Assembly (NCBI GenBank): GCA_021324975.1
Contig: JAJPIA010000067.1
Coordinates: 1 to 42,371 of the forward strand
Source: Bacillota bacterium
Lineage (GTDB): Bacteria; Sysuimicrobiota; Sysuimicrobiia; Sysuimicrobiales; Segetimicrobiaceae
Length of the DNA stretch: 42,371 bases
Direction of reading: 5' to 3'
The translations under genes were made by a program, and so were the position numbers. Within the stretch, counting starts at the first letter, position 1, and each line of letters opens with the position of its first letter. The notes below the pieces were generated by a model, which worked only from the letters and a program-made list of their open reading frames with translations, was not told where the DNA came from and made no database searches. Below are positions 33,617 to 41,173 of this stretch, one piece after another.

Positions 33617-34222
33617 ATGGCGCAGATGGGATTCGATCAGTACTTCATGAAGATCGCCACCGCAGTCAGAAAACGGGCGAACTGTCAGGGCCGAAAGGTT
33701 GGCGCGGTTCTTGTCGTCAAGCATAGGATCGTCTCGACCGGCTACAACGGTGTCCCGGAAGGCATGAAGAACTGCGAAGATGGCGGGTGCGACCGATGCG
33801 CGAAACGTAAGCCGGGCGCAGGTTACGATAACTGCATTTGCGTCCATGCCGAAGAGAACGCCTTACTCACGGCGGCGCGATTCGGGATAACCGTTGAGGG
33901 CGGGCTAATCTACACAACGCTGCAGCCGTGTTTCTGGTGCATGAAAGCCTTGCACCAAGCGGGCATCCGCGCCGTGTACTACCTTGAGGAGTGGCAACCC
34001 AAGCGCCCGTTCGTGAGCCAGTATCGCATGATCGAGGCACGATTCCCCGGCGGTGTGAAACCGGTGAAGATCAGGGACCGGACTAACCGCGCATGGATTA
34101 ATCCTCCCAAGAGGGAGCCGGAACGGAGGAGATCTCCGAAGAAGACGGGGGTCACGACAGTGAACATGCAGGCCGCGGCGGCTCACCCCCGTCCTGGGCG
34201 TGTGCAGCATGGAGGTCGATAG
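33617..34222 (+). CDS. dCMP deaminase-family protein (ComEB-like)
   Basis: A zinc-dependent deoxycytidylate deaminase that converts dCMP to dUMP. The N-terminus FDQYFMKIATAVRKRANCQGRKVGAVLVV and STGYNGVPEG match the family. CEDGGCDRCAKR is the accessory zinc cysteine cluster. CVHAEENALLTAARFG supplies the catalytic His and Glu, and TTLQPCFWCMKAL the two zinc cysteines. About 155 residues cover the domain; a further 45-residue basic tail is not family-like. A GTGAGG precedes the ATG. It is carried inside the island next to restriction genes, so a role in nucleotide-based defence or in phage-derived metabolism is possible. Confidence 0.88.
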   Translation: MAQMGFDQYFMKIATAVRKRANCQGRKVGAVLVVKHRIVSTGYNGVPEGMKNCEDGGCDRCAKRKPGAGYDNCICVHAEENALLTAARFGITVEGGLIYTTLQPCFWCMKALHQAGIRAVYYLEEWQPKRPFVSQYRMIEARFPGGVKPVKIRDRTNRAWINPPKREPERRRSPKKTGVTTVNMQAAAAHPRPGRVQHGGR

Positions 34223-34363
34223 CGAAGAGACCTAATCTCGGCGGCCCCTTGTGACAAGACCTCGATCATCGTCGGCGACACCGCTTCGGCACGGCGTGTT
34301 GTGGCAATACGCGAACGATCATCTCGCGCCGCAGTCCTCACGGATATCAACATCCGGGACAAG

Positions 34364-34385
34364 ATTGGCTACAGTTTGGCTACAG
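34364..34385. repeat. right arm-type integrase site
   Basis: Identical over 22 bp to 24189-24210: two TTGGCTACAG units in tandem. It lies about 50 bp inside the right core site. Confidence 0.7.
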
Positions 34386-34434
34386 TAGCAGAGTCGCGCC
34401 ACGTGCCCGGCACGCGGGAAGGCTCGAAAAAACT

Positions 34435-34482
34435 TGGCGCGCCCGGAGGGATTTGAACCCCCGACCTACGGCTCCGGAGGCC
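34435..34482. repeat. right attachment site within tRNA-Arg
   Basis: 48 bp identical to 24027-24074. The repeat begins in the anticodon stem and runs to the CCA end, so integration restores an intact tRNA. Confidence 0.92.
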
Positions 34483-34510
34483 GGCGCTCTATCCGCTGAG
34501 CTACGGGCGC
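34435..34510 (-). tRNA. tRNA-Arg (anticodon CCG)
   Basis: A 76-nt cloverleaf on the minus strand. Acceptor GCGCCCG/CGGGCGC, D-arm GCTC/GAGC, anticodon loop CTCCGGA with anticodon CCG, T-arm GGGGG-TTCAAAT-CCCTC, discriminator G and encoded CCA. The anticodon stem CCGGC/GCCGT has a C27-U43 mismatch. Residues 29-76 are the island's att core, so the present gene is a chromosomal 5' part joined to an island-borne 3' part. It decodes CGG. Confidence 0.93.
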
Positions 34511-34599
34511 ACGCCCTTCATTATATCAAACGATGTACGGCGACAACGACGCGTGCGGCCACGGGACGCAGCAGCAATAGTGACGCGTCGCACCCCGCG

Positions 34600-35604
34600 C
34601 TACGAGACCACGGGCGGCGGCGGCGCGACCGGGGGGCGCGCCCGGCCGCGCTCGATGATGGCCAGCACGATCGCTCCAACGGCCCAGGTCGCGCTCAAAA
34701 ACAGCACGAGCGCACCAAGATGCGGGATCGCAAACGCGACGACGAGCACCACCGCACCGACCAGCGCCTCCAGGCCGACCGTGGATGTTCGAATTCGGCG
34801 CCCGAGCAGCACCGCGATCGCCGCCACACCAAGCTGAAGCGCGGCAATCACCGCGAGCGGGATCAGCGCCACGAGAACAAGGCCCACGACGCTGATCGCG
34901 AGACCAATCGCGAGCGGCCAGATCGCGGCCCACGTCAAGAGACCGACGCCGAACGTCGCCACAGGAGCCCGCTCGAGGAGCCCAGCGAGGTCGATCGTCA
35001 CCCGCGGGAAGAGAACGGCCGTCAGCCAGGTCGTACCCACGAAGCTGAGGAGCGCCCCCAGGAGGAAGAGCAAGAAGAACGCCTTCAACGCCGCGATCAC
35101 ACCGATGATCGCGGGCGGCCAGAGCCAGATATGCGGTCCGCCGAACGGGCCCGGGACCGGCAGGGGCACCGGAACTGAAAATGGCGGTGGGGGAGGCGGA
35201 GTGGGCGCGGGGGGCGCCTGCCCGACGGTTGCCCCAGGCTCGCTCGTGACTTGACCGCCCGTCGCGGTCGCGGCGCCTCCCACGACGGCCGTGGAACGCA
35301 GCACCACGTTACCGCCGACCGCGCGCACGGAACCACCGACACGCCCGGTCACGGTGACGTCGCCGCCGACGGCAAGCGCGTTACCGTCCACCGTACCCGC
35401 GATGTCGAGCGGACCGCCGATGGCGACGGCGTCGCCGTGCACCGACGTACCCGCAGGCACGTCGACGCCGCCCACCCGCACCAGCACTTCCTCAGCGCCC
35501 GCGGGAGCAGCGCCGTAGAGCCACGCCACGCCCGTCAGCAAGAACGCGAGGCATGCGATTCTGCGCACGCGTTCACCAACATTCTGGGGGATTTGTCGCG
35601 ACAT
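34600..35604 (-). CDS. bactofilin-like repeat protein with polytopic membrane domain
   Basis: A 334-aa envelope protein. A signal or anchor segment (IACLAFLLTGVAWLYGAAPAGA) is followed by a short beta-helix-like region of repeating five- to six-residue turns, VHGDAVAIGGPLDIAGTVDG, NALAVGGDVTVTG and SVRAVGGNVVL, as in polymer-forming bactofilin-type proteins. A proline-rich linker leads to about four or five membrane helices (AIIGVIAALKAFFLLFLLGALLS and others). The N-terminal repeats should lie outside the membrane. It is the last protein gene of a closely spaced run, 6 bp after comB. Exact function unknown. Confidence 0.7.
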   Translation of the reverse strand: MSRQIPQNVGERVRRIACLAFLLTGVAWLYGAAPAGAEEVLVRVGGVDVPAGTSVHGDAVAIGGPLDIAGTVDGNALAVGGDVTVTGRVGGSVRAVGGNVVLRSTAVVGGAATATGGQVTSEPGATVGQAPPAPTPPPPPPFSVPVPLPVPGPFGGPHIWLWPPAIIGVIAALKAFFLLFLLGALLSFVGTTWLTAVLFPRVTIDLAGLLERAPVATFGVGLLTWAAIWPLAIGLAISVVGLVLVALIPLAVIAALQLGVAAIAVLLGRRIRTSTVGLEALVGAVVLVVAFAIPHLGALVLFLSATWAVGAIVLAIIERGRARPPVAPPPPVVS

Positions 35605-35610
35605 CCGGGA

Positions 35611-36336
35611 TCATCCATCGATCAGGCGCACGCGCTCGCCCACCCGCGGCACGGCGGCCGACCGGTCGAGTTGCGCGCAGACGCCGAGATCCTCGTCGAG
35701 CCCGATGTCCACCACGTGACGCCCGGCGCGCGTGCGGCGAAATAGGGACGCCGCGTCCGGGTGGGCGCCAAACAAGTCCCGAGCGGCCATCGCGGCGTCC
35801 GTGAGCTCGACCGTGGGCGCGTCCGCGCCGGCACAGATGGCCTCGACCATCGCCCCGGCCGTGTACGCGTCGTCCAACCCGAAACGCGCCTCCCGGCCGG
35901 CACACACGATTGTGAGGTCGAGCCCGAACGCCTGTCCCGCGGCGGTGAGCGCTCGCGCCGCGGCCGTGCGGTTGCGGAGACATGCGACGAGCGCGACCGA
36001 TGCGCCGCGCGCGACGTGCAGCGCACGGGTGCCGTTGGTCGTGGCGAACACGACCCGCCGACCCGCGAGCGGCGCCGTGACGAGCGCCGCCGGACTGTTG
36101 CCGAAGTCGAACCCGGCCGGTGCCAGACCCGCCTGCTCGCCGGCGAGCAGCACGCCCGGATGGGCCGCGGCGTAGGCCCTGGCCGCCTCCAGGCTCGGCG
36201 CGACCAGCACCTCGTCGCAACCACGCTCCGCCATGATCAGCAGCGAGGTCGTCGCCCTGATGACGTCAATCACGGCGACGGCGCGCCGGCGGCAGTCTCC
36301 CGCCTCTTCCGGCAGGAACGCAACGTGGAGTTCCAC
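35611..36336 (-). CDS. comB: 2-phosphosulfolactate phosphatase-family protein
   Basis: A ComB-family Mg-dependent phosphatase; in methanogens it removes phosphate from 2-phosphosulfolactate in coenzyme M synthesis. Diagnostic motifs are VAVIDVIRATTSLLIM, LLAGEQAGLAPAGFDFGNSPAAL, VFATTNGTRALHVARGA and DDAYTAGAMVEAI. It is 241 aa, a normal length, with a GTG start (36336). No other coenzyme M or sulfolactate genes are present, so the substrate is open; many bacteria carry such orphan ComB proteins. It lies 18 bp after the M48 protease gene. Confidence 0.85.
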   Translation of the reverse strand: MELHVAFLPEEAGDCRRRAVAVIDVIRATTSLLIMAERGCDEVLVAPSLEAARAYAAAHPGVLLAGEQAGLAPAGFDFGNSPAALVTAPLAGRRVVFATTNGTRALHVARGASVALVACLRNRTAAARALTAAGQAFGLDLTIVCAGREARFGLDDAYTAGAMVEAICAGADAPTVELTDAAMAARDLFGAHPDAASLFRRTRAGRHVVDIGLDEDLGVCAQLDRSAAVPRVGERVRLIDG

Positions 36337-36354
36337 GCGGTCGGAATCCCCGCC

Positions 36355-37539
36355 TCAGAAACCGCGGTTGTACGGCGCTCTGTCGATGGCCTGAGCGAGA
36401 CCGGCCCGCACGCTCTGCGCAAACGCGCCCGGATCGAGGTGCGCGTTCGCGGCATCTTCAGGGGCGACGTCGTAGAGATCGAACTCCCGGCCGAGCACAC
36501 TCGTCCGTCCGGCGAGCGTGCTCACATGAACGTCGTATGGGGCCGGATCCTCGTTGAAAAATTGATTGAGTTGGGCCACCACCGCCTGCGCACGCTGCGC
36601 CGGTGTCTGCCCGCCCACGCTCGCGGCGAGCGTGACCACGGGCCGTCCGTCGACGCGGATCGTGACCGGCTGGTCGCCCGACGGGGTGGGCGGATCGGTG
36701 GCAATGCGGAGATACCCCTCGGGAATGCGCCGGACGATAGGAAGATGGCGACGCTCAAGGTCCGCCTTGATGTAGGCCACGCGCTCGTCGAACTCGGGGT
36801 GATCCGCGTTGATCGTCCCCGCCGCGCTCGGCATTCCGGAGAGGCGCTCCGCCTGCGCGAGGTGCTCCATGACCGTGAGCATCGCGACCGGGGAGTAAGG
36901 AGTCTTCATTAAATCTGCCACGCTGGTGAGATCGGCATCCTGCTCCAGATCACGCTGATAGGACGACATCGTGCCGGTAACGACGGCCTGCTCCGCGATC
37001 ATCGGGGCCGGGGACTGAGCGAGCACGGACAGCGCCAACCCGATGAGCATCGCCGGCGTCATGTGCCGCAGCCGGTCCTGCTGGATGTAGTAGTGCCGGT
37101 GGTTGATGTGCGTCAGCTCGTGCCCGAGGACCGCCGCGAGTTCGTCGTCGGTGCGCACGAACCGCATCATGCCCTCGGTGACGTACACCCACCCGCCGGG
37201 CACCGCGAAGGAGTTCACCACCGGCGACGCTACGATCTGAAAGTGATACGGCAGGTCTTGCCGCTCCACGACCTTGTCCATGACGCCGCCGATCCGGTTC
37301 AGCCGCGCGACCTGCGCCGGATCGGTCACCAGGCGGTATTGGGATTCGATCTGCTTGGCAAACTCCGCCCCCTGCTTGACCTCGTCCGCCGTGCTGGGAA
37401 ACGTCAGGCCTTCCCCGGGCGTCGGCACGCCGGCCAGCATCATCACGAGCGCCGCCGCTACAGCGCACAAGCAGGCGGCGTATCGTCGCGCCGGTGAACG
37501 GGTGTCCGAATCTCGCCGGCGTGGGTTGGAGCGCGGCAT
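36355..37539 (-). CDS. M48-family zinc metalloprotease, exported
   Basis: A peptidase of the BepA/YfgC-like M48 group. An N-terminal signal or anchor (YAACLCAVAAALVMMLAGV) is followed by EVKQGAEFAKQIESQY, VNSFAVPGGWVYVTEGM and the zinc motif GHELTHINHRH. The third ligand region is SYQRDLEQDADLTSVADLM. The C-terminus has a TonB/BON-like mixed region rather than TPRs. It should act outside the cytoplasmic membrane in protein quality control. The start is uncertain: ATG 37539, or GTG 37554. It lies in the same run as tatD and comB. Confidence 0.86.
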   Translation of the reverse strand: MPRSNPRRRDSDTRSPARRYAACLCAVAAALVMMLAGVPTPGEGLTFPSTADEVKQGAEFAKQIESQYRLVTDPAQVARLNRIGGVMDKVVERQDLPYHFQIVASPVVNSFAVPGGWVYVTEGMMRFVRTDDELAAVLGHELTHINHRHYYIQQDRLRHMTPAMLIGLALSVLAQSPAPMIAEQAVVTGTMSSYQRDLEQDADLTSVADLMKTPYSPVAMLTVMEHLAQAERLSGMPSAAGTINADHPEFDERVAYIKADLERRHLPIVRRIPEGYLRIATDPPTPSGDQPVTIRVDGRPVVTLAASVGGQTPAQRAQAVVAQLNQFFNEDPAPYDVHVSTLAGRTSVLGREFDLYDVAPEDAANAHLDPGAFAQSVRAGLAQAIDRAPYNRGF

Positions 37540-37564
37540 CGGATGCAGGCTCACCGTACGGGCG

Positions 37565-38359
37565 TTAGAGCGCGGCCGTCCGGCCTTGCGTCAAGCCGCG
37601 GGGAAAGACCCGAGCGGCGTTGTCCGCGAGGACCGACGCGAGCGCCTCGTCGGACATGTGCCGCAGGCCGGCAAGCATGCGCGCCGTGTGGACCACAAAG
37701 CCGGGTTCGCAGCGCCGTCCTCGCACGGGGACCGGCGACAGATACGGGGCGTCGGTCTCCACGAGCAAGCGATCGAGCGGCACGCGCCGGGCGGCCTCGC
37801 GCAGCACGTCCGCCTTGGGAAACGTCAGTGGGCCGGCGACCGAAATCATCCAACCGGCCCGCGCCCAGCGCGCCGCGAGATCGGGCGATCCGTTGAAACA
37901 ATGCATGACGACCGCGCATACTTCCTCATTATCTAATATCCGCTCCACGTCCTCCGACGCCTCACGATTGTGGACGACGAGCGGAAGCCCGGTTTCTCGC
38001 GCCAGGCGCGCCTGCGCGGCGAACGCGCGTTGCTGCACGATCGCGTCGCCGCGCCCGCGGGCGTAGTCCAGCCCGGTCTCGCCAATGGCCACGACCCGCG
38101 GGTGGCGCGCCAACACCGCCAACTCGCGCACCGCTGCGTCGGTGAGCAACGCCGCCTGCTGCGGGTGCACGCCCACGGCGGCGAACACCTGAGGATGGCG
38201 CTCCGCGAGCGACACCGCACGCCGGCTGCCCTCCACCGACGTGCCCGCACAAATCATCGCCGTCACACCGGCCGCGACCGCACGCGCAACGACCGCGTCC
38301 CTGTCCGGATCGAACGCGGAGTCGTCCAGATGCACATGTGTATCCGTCCAACCGGCCAT
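37565..38359 (-). CDS. tatD: TatD-family metal-dependent hydrolase/DNase
   Basis: A TIM-barrel amidohydrolase-fold nuclease. The metal motifs are TDTHVHLDDSAF, AVGVHPQQA, AIGETGLDY, LVVHNREASEDV, VMHCFNGS and LLVETDAPYLSP; all ligands are present. TatD proteins act as 3'-5' exonucleases or deacylases in DNA repair and quality control. It is 264 aa from ATG 38359 (MAGWTDTHVHL). The open frame upstream runs antisense-like into the FAD gene and is not family-like. It lies 5 bp after the oxidoreductase gene. Confidence 0.93.
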   Translation of the reverse strand: MAGWTDTHVHLDDSAFDPDRDAVVARAVAAGVTAMICAGTSVEGSRRAVSLAERHPQVFAAVGVHPQQAALLTDAAVRELAVLARHPRVVAIGETGLDYARGRGDAIVQQRAFAAQARLARETGLPLVVHNREASEDVERILDNEEVCAVVMHCFNGSPDLAARWARAGWMISVAGPLTFPKADVLREAARRVPLDRLLVETDAPYLSPVPVRGRRCEPGFVVHTARMLAGLRHMSDEALASVLADNAARVFPRGLTQGRTAAL

Positions 38360-38364
38360 CGCCG

Positions 38365-39510
38365 CTACCGGCCGCGCCCTGCGCGCGCAAACCGGTCGGG
38401 CCGGTACGGCGAAAGGTCCATGGAGGCGCGCCCCGTGGTGATCAGTTCGGACACCAGCCGCCCGACGAGGGGCCCCCGTGCAACGCCTTGCGCCCCAAGA
38501 CCTCCGGCCACCACGTATCCGGGGACGCCCGGCATCGCGCCGATGATGGGCCCGCCGTCCGGTGTGACCGCGCGGACGCCCGCCCACGCATCCTTGACCT
38601 GAGCGTGTCGAAGCGTCGGGTACCGCCGGACGGTCGGCGCGAGGGCATCGTCCAGGTAGCCCCACTCCACCGTTGCGTCGTACGGTTCGCCGGCCGGCTG
38701 GCCGCAAACCATAATGACTCCGTCCGGACGCTTCATGCAGTAGAAATCGCGGGCTTCCTCCTCGATGAACGGCCCGGCGGCGGGATCTGTTCCGGCCGCG
38801 TCGAGCACAAAGACCTGGCGTTTCCGCGCCCCGACCGGGATCCGCAGCCCGGCCAGCGCGCCGAGCGATCGTGTCCACGCGCCGGCCGCGTTCACGACGG
38901 TCGGTGTCGCAATCGTGCCGTCGCGAACTCTGACGCCGCGCACCCGCTCACCGTCCAGATCGAGGCCCGTCACCTCGCAGCGTTCCCGGATGATCGCGCC
39001 GCGAGCGCGAGCAGCGTCGGCGAGCCGCTCGACCGTGGCAAGCGGCGTCGCCCAGGGATCCACGGCGGAAAACGTCGCGACCGCCACGTCGTCCAGGGCC
39101 AGGTCCGGGAACCGATATTTCACCTCGCCGGGCTCGAGCACCTCGAGCCGGACGCCCGCCGCCTCATGCAGTGCGGCGCGGCCGCGCGCCGCATCGGCTT
39201 CCTCCGCCGTCCAGAGCAACAGGCTGCCGACGGGCGCGAGGTCCGTGCCCAACTCCTCCCGCAGGCGCTCGTGGACCGCGACACTCTCCACCTGAAACCG
39301 CAGCTCGGCTTCGCCCCGGGCCTGCAGGGTCATGACGCCCGCGGCCCGCCCCGTGGCACCGCTCCCGATCGTCGCCCGCTCCAGCACGACGACGCTCCGA
39401 ACGCCGGCCTCGCACAGGAAGAACGCCGTGGATACGCCGGCGATCCCGCCGCCGACAACCACGACGTCGGCGGTCTCGGGCAGATCACTCACATCGCGAC
39501 TCCGGTGCAT
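38365..39510 (-). CDS. FAD-dependent oxidoreductase (DadA/sarcosine-oxidase-beta type)
   Basis: A D-amino-acid-dehydrogenase-like flavoprotein. The FAD dinucleotide motif ADVVVVGGGIAGVSTAFFLCEAG is followed by LERATIGSGATGRAAGVM. Substrate-domain segments include RFPDLALDDVAVATFSAVDPWATPLATV. The C-terminal FAD contact is GVRAVTPDGGPIIGAMPGVPGYVVAGGLGAQGVARGP. It is 381 aa from ATG 39510; a GTG at 39492 is an alternative. It likely oxidises a secondary amine or N-methyl amino acid; the substrate is unknown. It follows the frameshifted coupling protein by 53 bp and begins the run through comB. Confidence 0.85.
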   Translation of the reverse strand: MHRSRDVSDLPETADVVVVGGGIAGVSTAFFLCEAGVRSVVVLERATIGSGATGRAAGVMTLQARGEAELRFQVESVAVHERLREELGTDLAPVGSLLLWTAEEADAARGRAALHEAAGVRLEVLEPGEVKYRFPDLALDDVAVATFSAVDPWATPLATVERLADAARARGAIIRERCEVTGLDLDGERVRGVRVRDGTIATPTVVNAAGAWTRSLGALAGLRIPVGARKRQVFVLDAAGTDPAAGPFIEEEARDFYCMKRPDGVIMVCGQPAGEPYDATVEWGYLDDALAPTVRRYPTLRHAQVKDAWAGVRAVTPDGGPIIGAMPGVPGYVVAGGLGAQGVARGPLVGRLVSELITTGRASMDLSPYRPDRFARAGRGR

Positions 39511-39563
39511 GTCGTGGTGCGCATCGCGTGTCGGCTTCTGCGCGGCCGACGCCGCTCCTCCGC

Positions 39564-41173
39564 TCAGGGCCGGACGCCGCCGGCCGGTCGCGGCGCGGGT
39601 ATGCGGCGGGGCGCGGGCCGTCCGCTCCCTGACGCGGTGACATCCGGAGCGCATGCCGCGGGCGGCGCCAGGCGGCGCAGGGCGAACGGCGGTGGTGCGG
39701 GTACGATGCCGGGCATTTCGTAGTACCGGGCCTGGCGGAGGGCAAGCGGGCGCATGCCGCCTGTGAGGACGATGACCCACCCTTCGGGAAGTCGCGCGAG
39801 CTCGTCCGGCGCGGCCAACGGTCGTACGTGAGGGCGCACGGTGGCGGTCCGGCGCGAGCGGCCCCCGGTCGTCATGGAGATCGATGGGACCGACGTGTCC
39901 CCGAGCCACGCGCTGGTCATGCGCGCGGTCTCGAGATCGCCCGCGCGGAAGAGGACTTTCGTCTCGGCGTTGGCGACGATGGTGCGGGCGTCGCGGGGTC
40001 CATACAGTTCCTCGATCTGACTGAGCACCTGCGCGCCCAGGACCACGCTCACGCGCCGCTCGCGCAGCGTGGGCAGCCGGTCGCTCAGCCCGGCAAGATA
40101 TCCGAACCGGCGAAATTCGTCGAGGTACAAGCGCACCGGACACCGGAGTCCCTCCTGGTCTGCCCGCGTGATCTGACGAGCCCGTCGAGAAGGTCGGCGA
40201 CAAGCCAGGCGACCAGCGGCTGGAGACGATGCGCCTCCTCCTCGGGCAGCAAGATGTAGAGCGCCGAGGGCTCCCGGCCGAGCCGGGCGAAGTCCCAGTG
40301 CCCGGACGTGGCATCGCAGACCAGCGGATCGGCCCACGGCGCGAGGCGCTCGAGGAGGCCGGTCACCGCCGCCTCCTGCACACGCCGCTCACGCGCCGCG
40401 AACATGCCGGCCAGCCCGCGCACCTCCACGGCACGGCTCGCCCGGAGGGTCTCGCGGATCGCCGCGGCGCCCGACAGCGCAAGGCGATACACGGCCGCCA
40501 CGGTGTGACCGCCGCCCGCCCGGTCCTGCTGCACATGCAGGAAGAGCAGCGCCGCGAGATCGCGCGCCGCGCCCGCGTAGACACGGGCGTCGCCGGACAG
40601 GTCCCGCGGCGTCGTGTTGTGGATGAGCAGCGCGGCCTTGCGCTGCGCGGCGCCGATCGAGTGCACGTCGTGCAGTGGATTGTAGGGAATCGATCCTGCG
40701 AAGAGCGGACAAAACAGGTGCGCGCGATCGCCGTAGCGGCCCGCGGTCACGGTCCACAAGGCGCGCGGGCCGGTCTTGACGTCCATGACGATGACGCTCT
40801 CGCGGCGGGGATCCCGAAGCAGGATGTTCGTAGCGATGCACCCGGCCGTTTTGCCGGCCCGGGACGGCCCCAACACAAGCACGTGGCCGGACAGCTGCTC
40901 CTCACTGAGGCAGAGGCGCCAGCCGGTGCCCGGCCACAACCCGGCGAGAAACGGCCCCGGCGCAGCGAGACGCGCGGCCTCCGACCACGACGCCCACGAT
41001 GCGCCGGCGACGGGTGCGACACGGGTCTGCCGCACGCCCCAAACCGGCAGCGCGGCAAGCAGGATCGCGGCGCAGCTGCACGCCGCTAGCACGAGCGCCG
41101 CGGACGGCGCGCGTGCAGCCAGCACGACCGTGGCGATACAAGCGAGCCCGGCCCCGAGCCACCGCGGCATCAT
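39564..41173 (-). pseudogene. VirD4/TraG-type coupling protein, frameshifted
   Basis: A type IV coupling ATPase of conjugation systems, split between two frames. The first part (41173 to about 40170) has two N-terminal membrane segments and Walker A HVLVLGPSRAGKTAGCIATN, and runs to VAWLVADLLDGLV. The protein continues in another frame from about 40177: ITRADQEGLRCPVRLYLDEFRRFG (Walker B LYLDEF), SVVLGAQVLSQIEELYG and NAETKVLFRAGD. No slippery heptamer is visible at the junction, so a one-base loss (real or a sequencing error) is most likely. It is ATGA-coupled to the upstream replication-relaxation gene. The total would be about 535 aa. Confidence 0.82.

Larger units (their letters stand above)
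24027..34482. mobile_element. 10.4-kb integrative defence island in tRNA-Arg(CCG)
   Basis: The island is bounded by identical 48-bp copies of the 3' part of tRNA-Arg(CCG) at 24027-24074 and 34435-34482. A tyrosine integrase lies just inside the left end and an excisionase beside it. Inside the ends, a 22-bp repeat made of two TTGGCTACAG units occurs in the same orientation at 24189-24210 and 34364-34385. Cargo: small basic protein, HEPN/MNT pair, type I restriction-modification, a coupled 118-aa protein and a dCMP deaminase. It carries no transfer, capsid or replication genes that I can see, so it is either mobilised by another element or purely excisive. Confidence 0.9.

Noticed and set aside
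40165-40180. Programmed frameshift in the coupling protein
   Set aside because: No slippery heptamer or following pseudoknot was evident, and coupling proteins are not known to use recoding.
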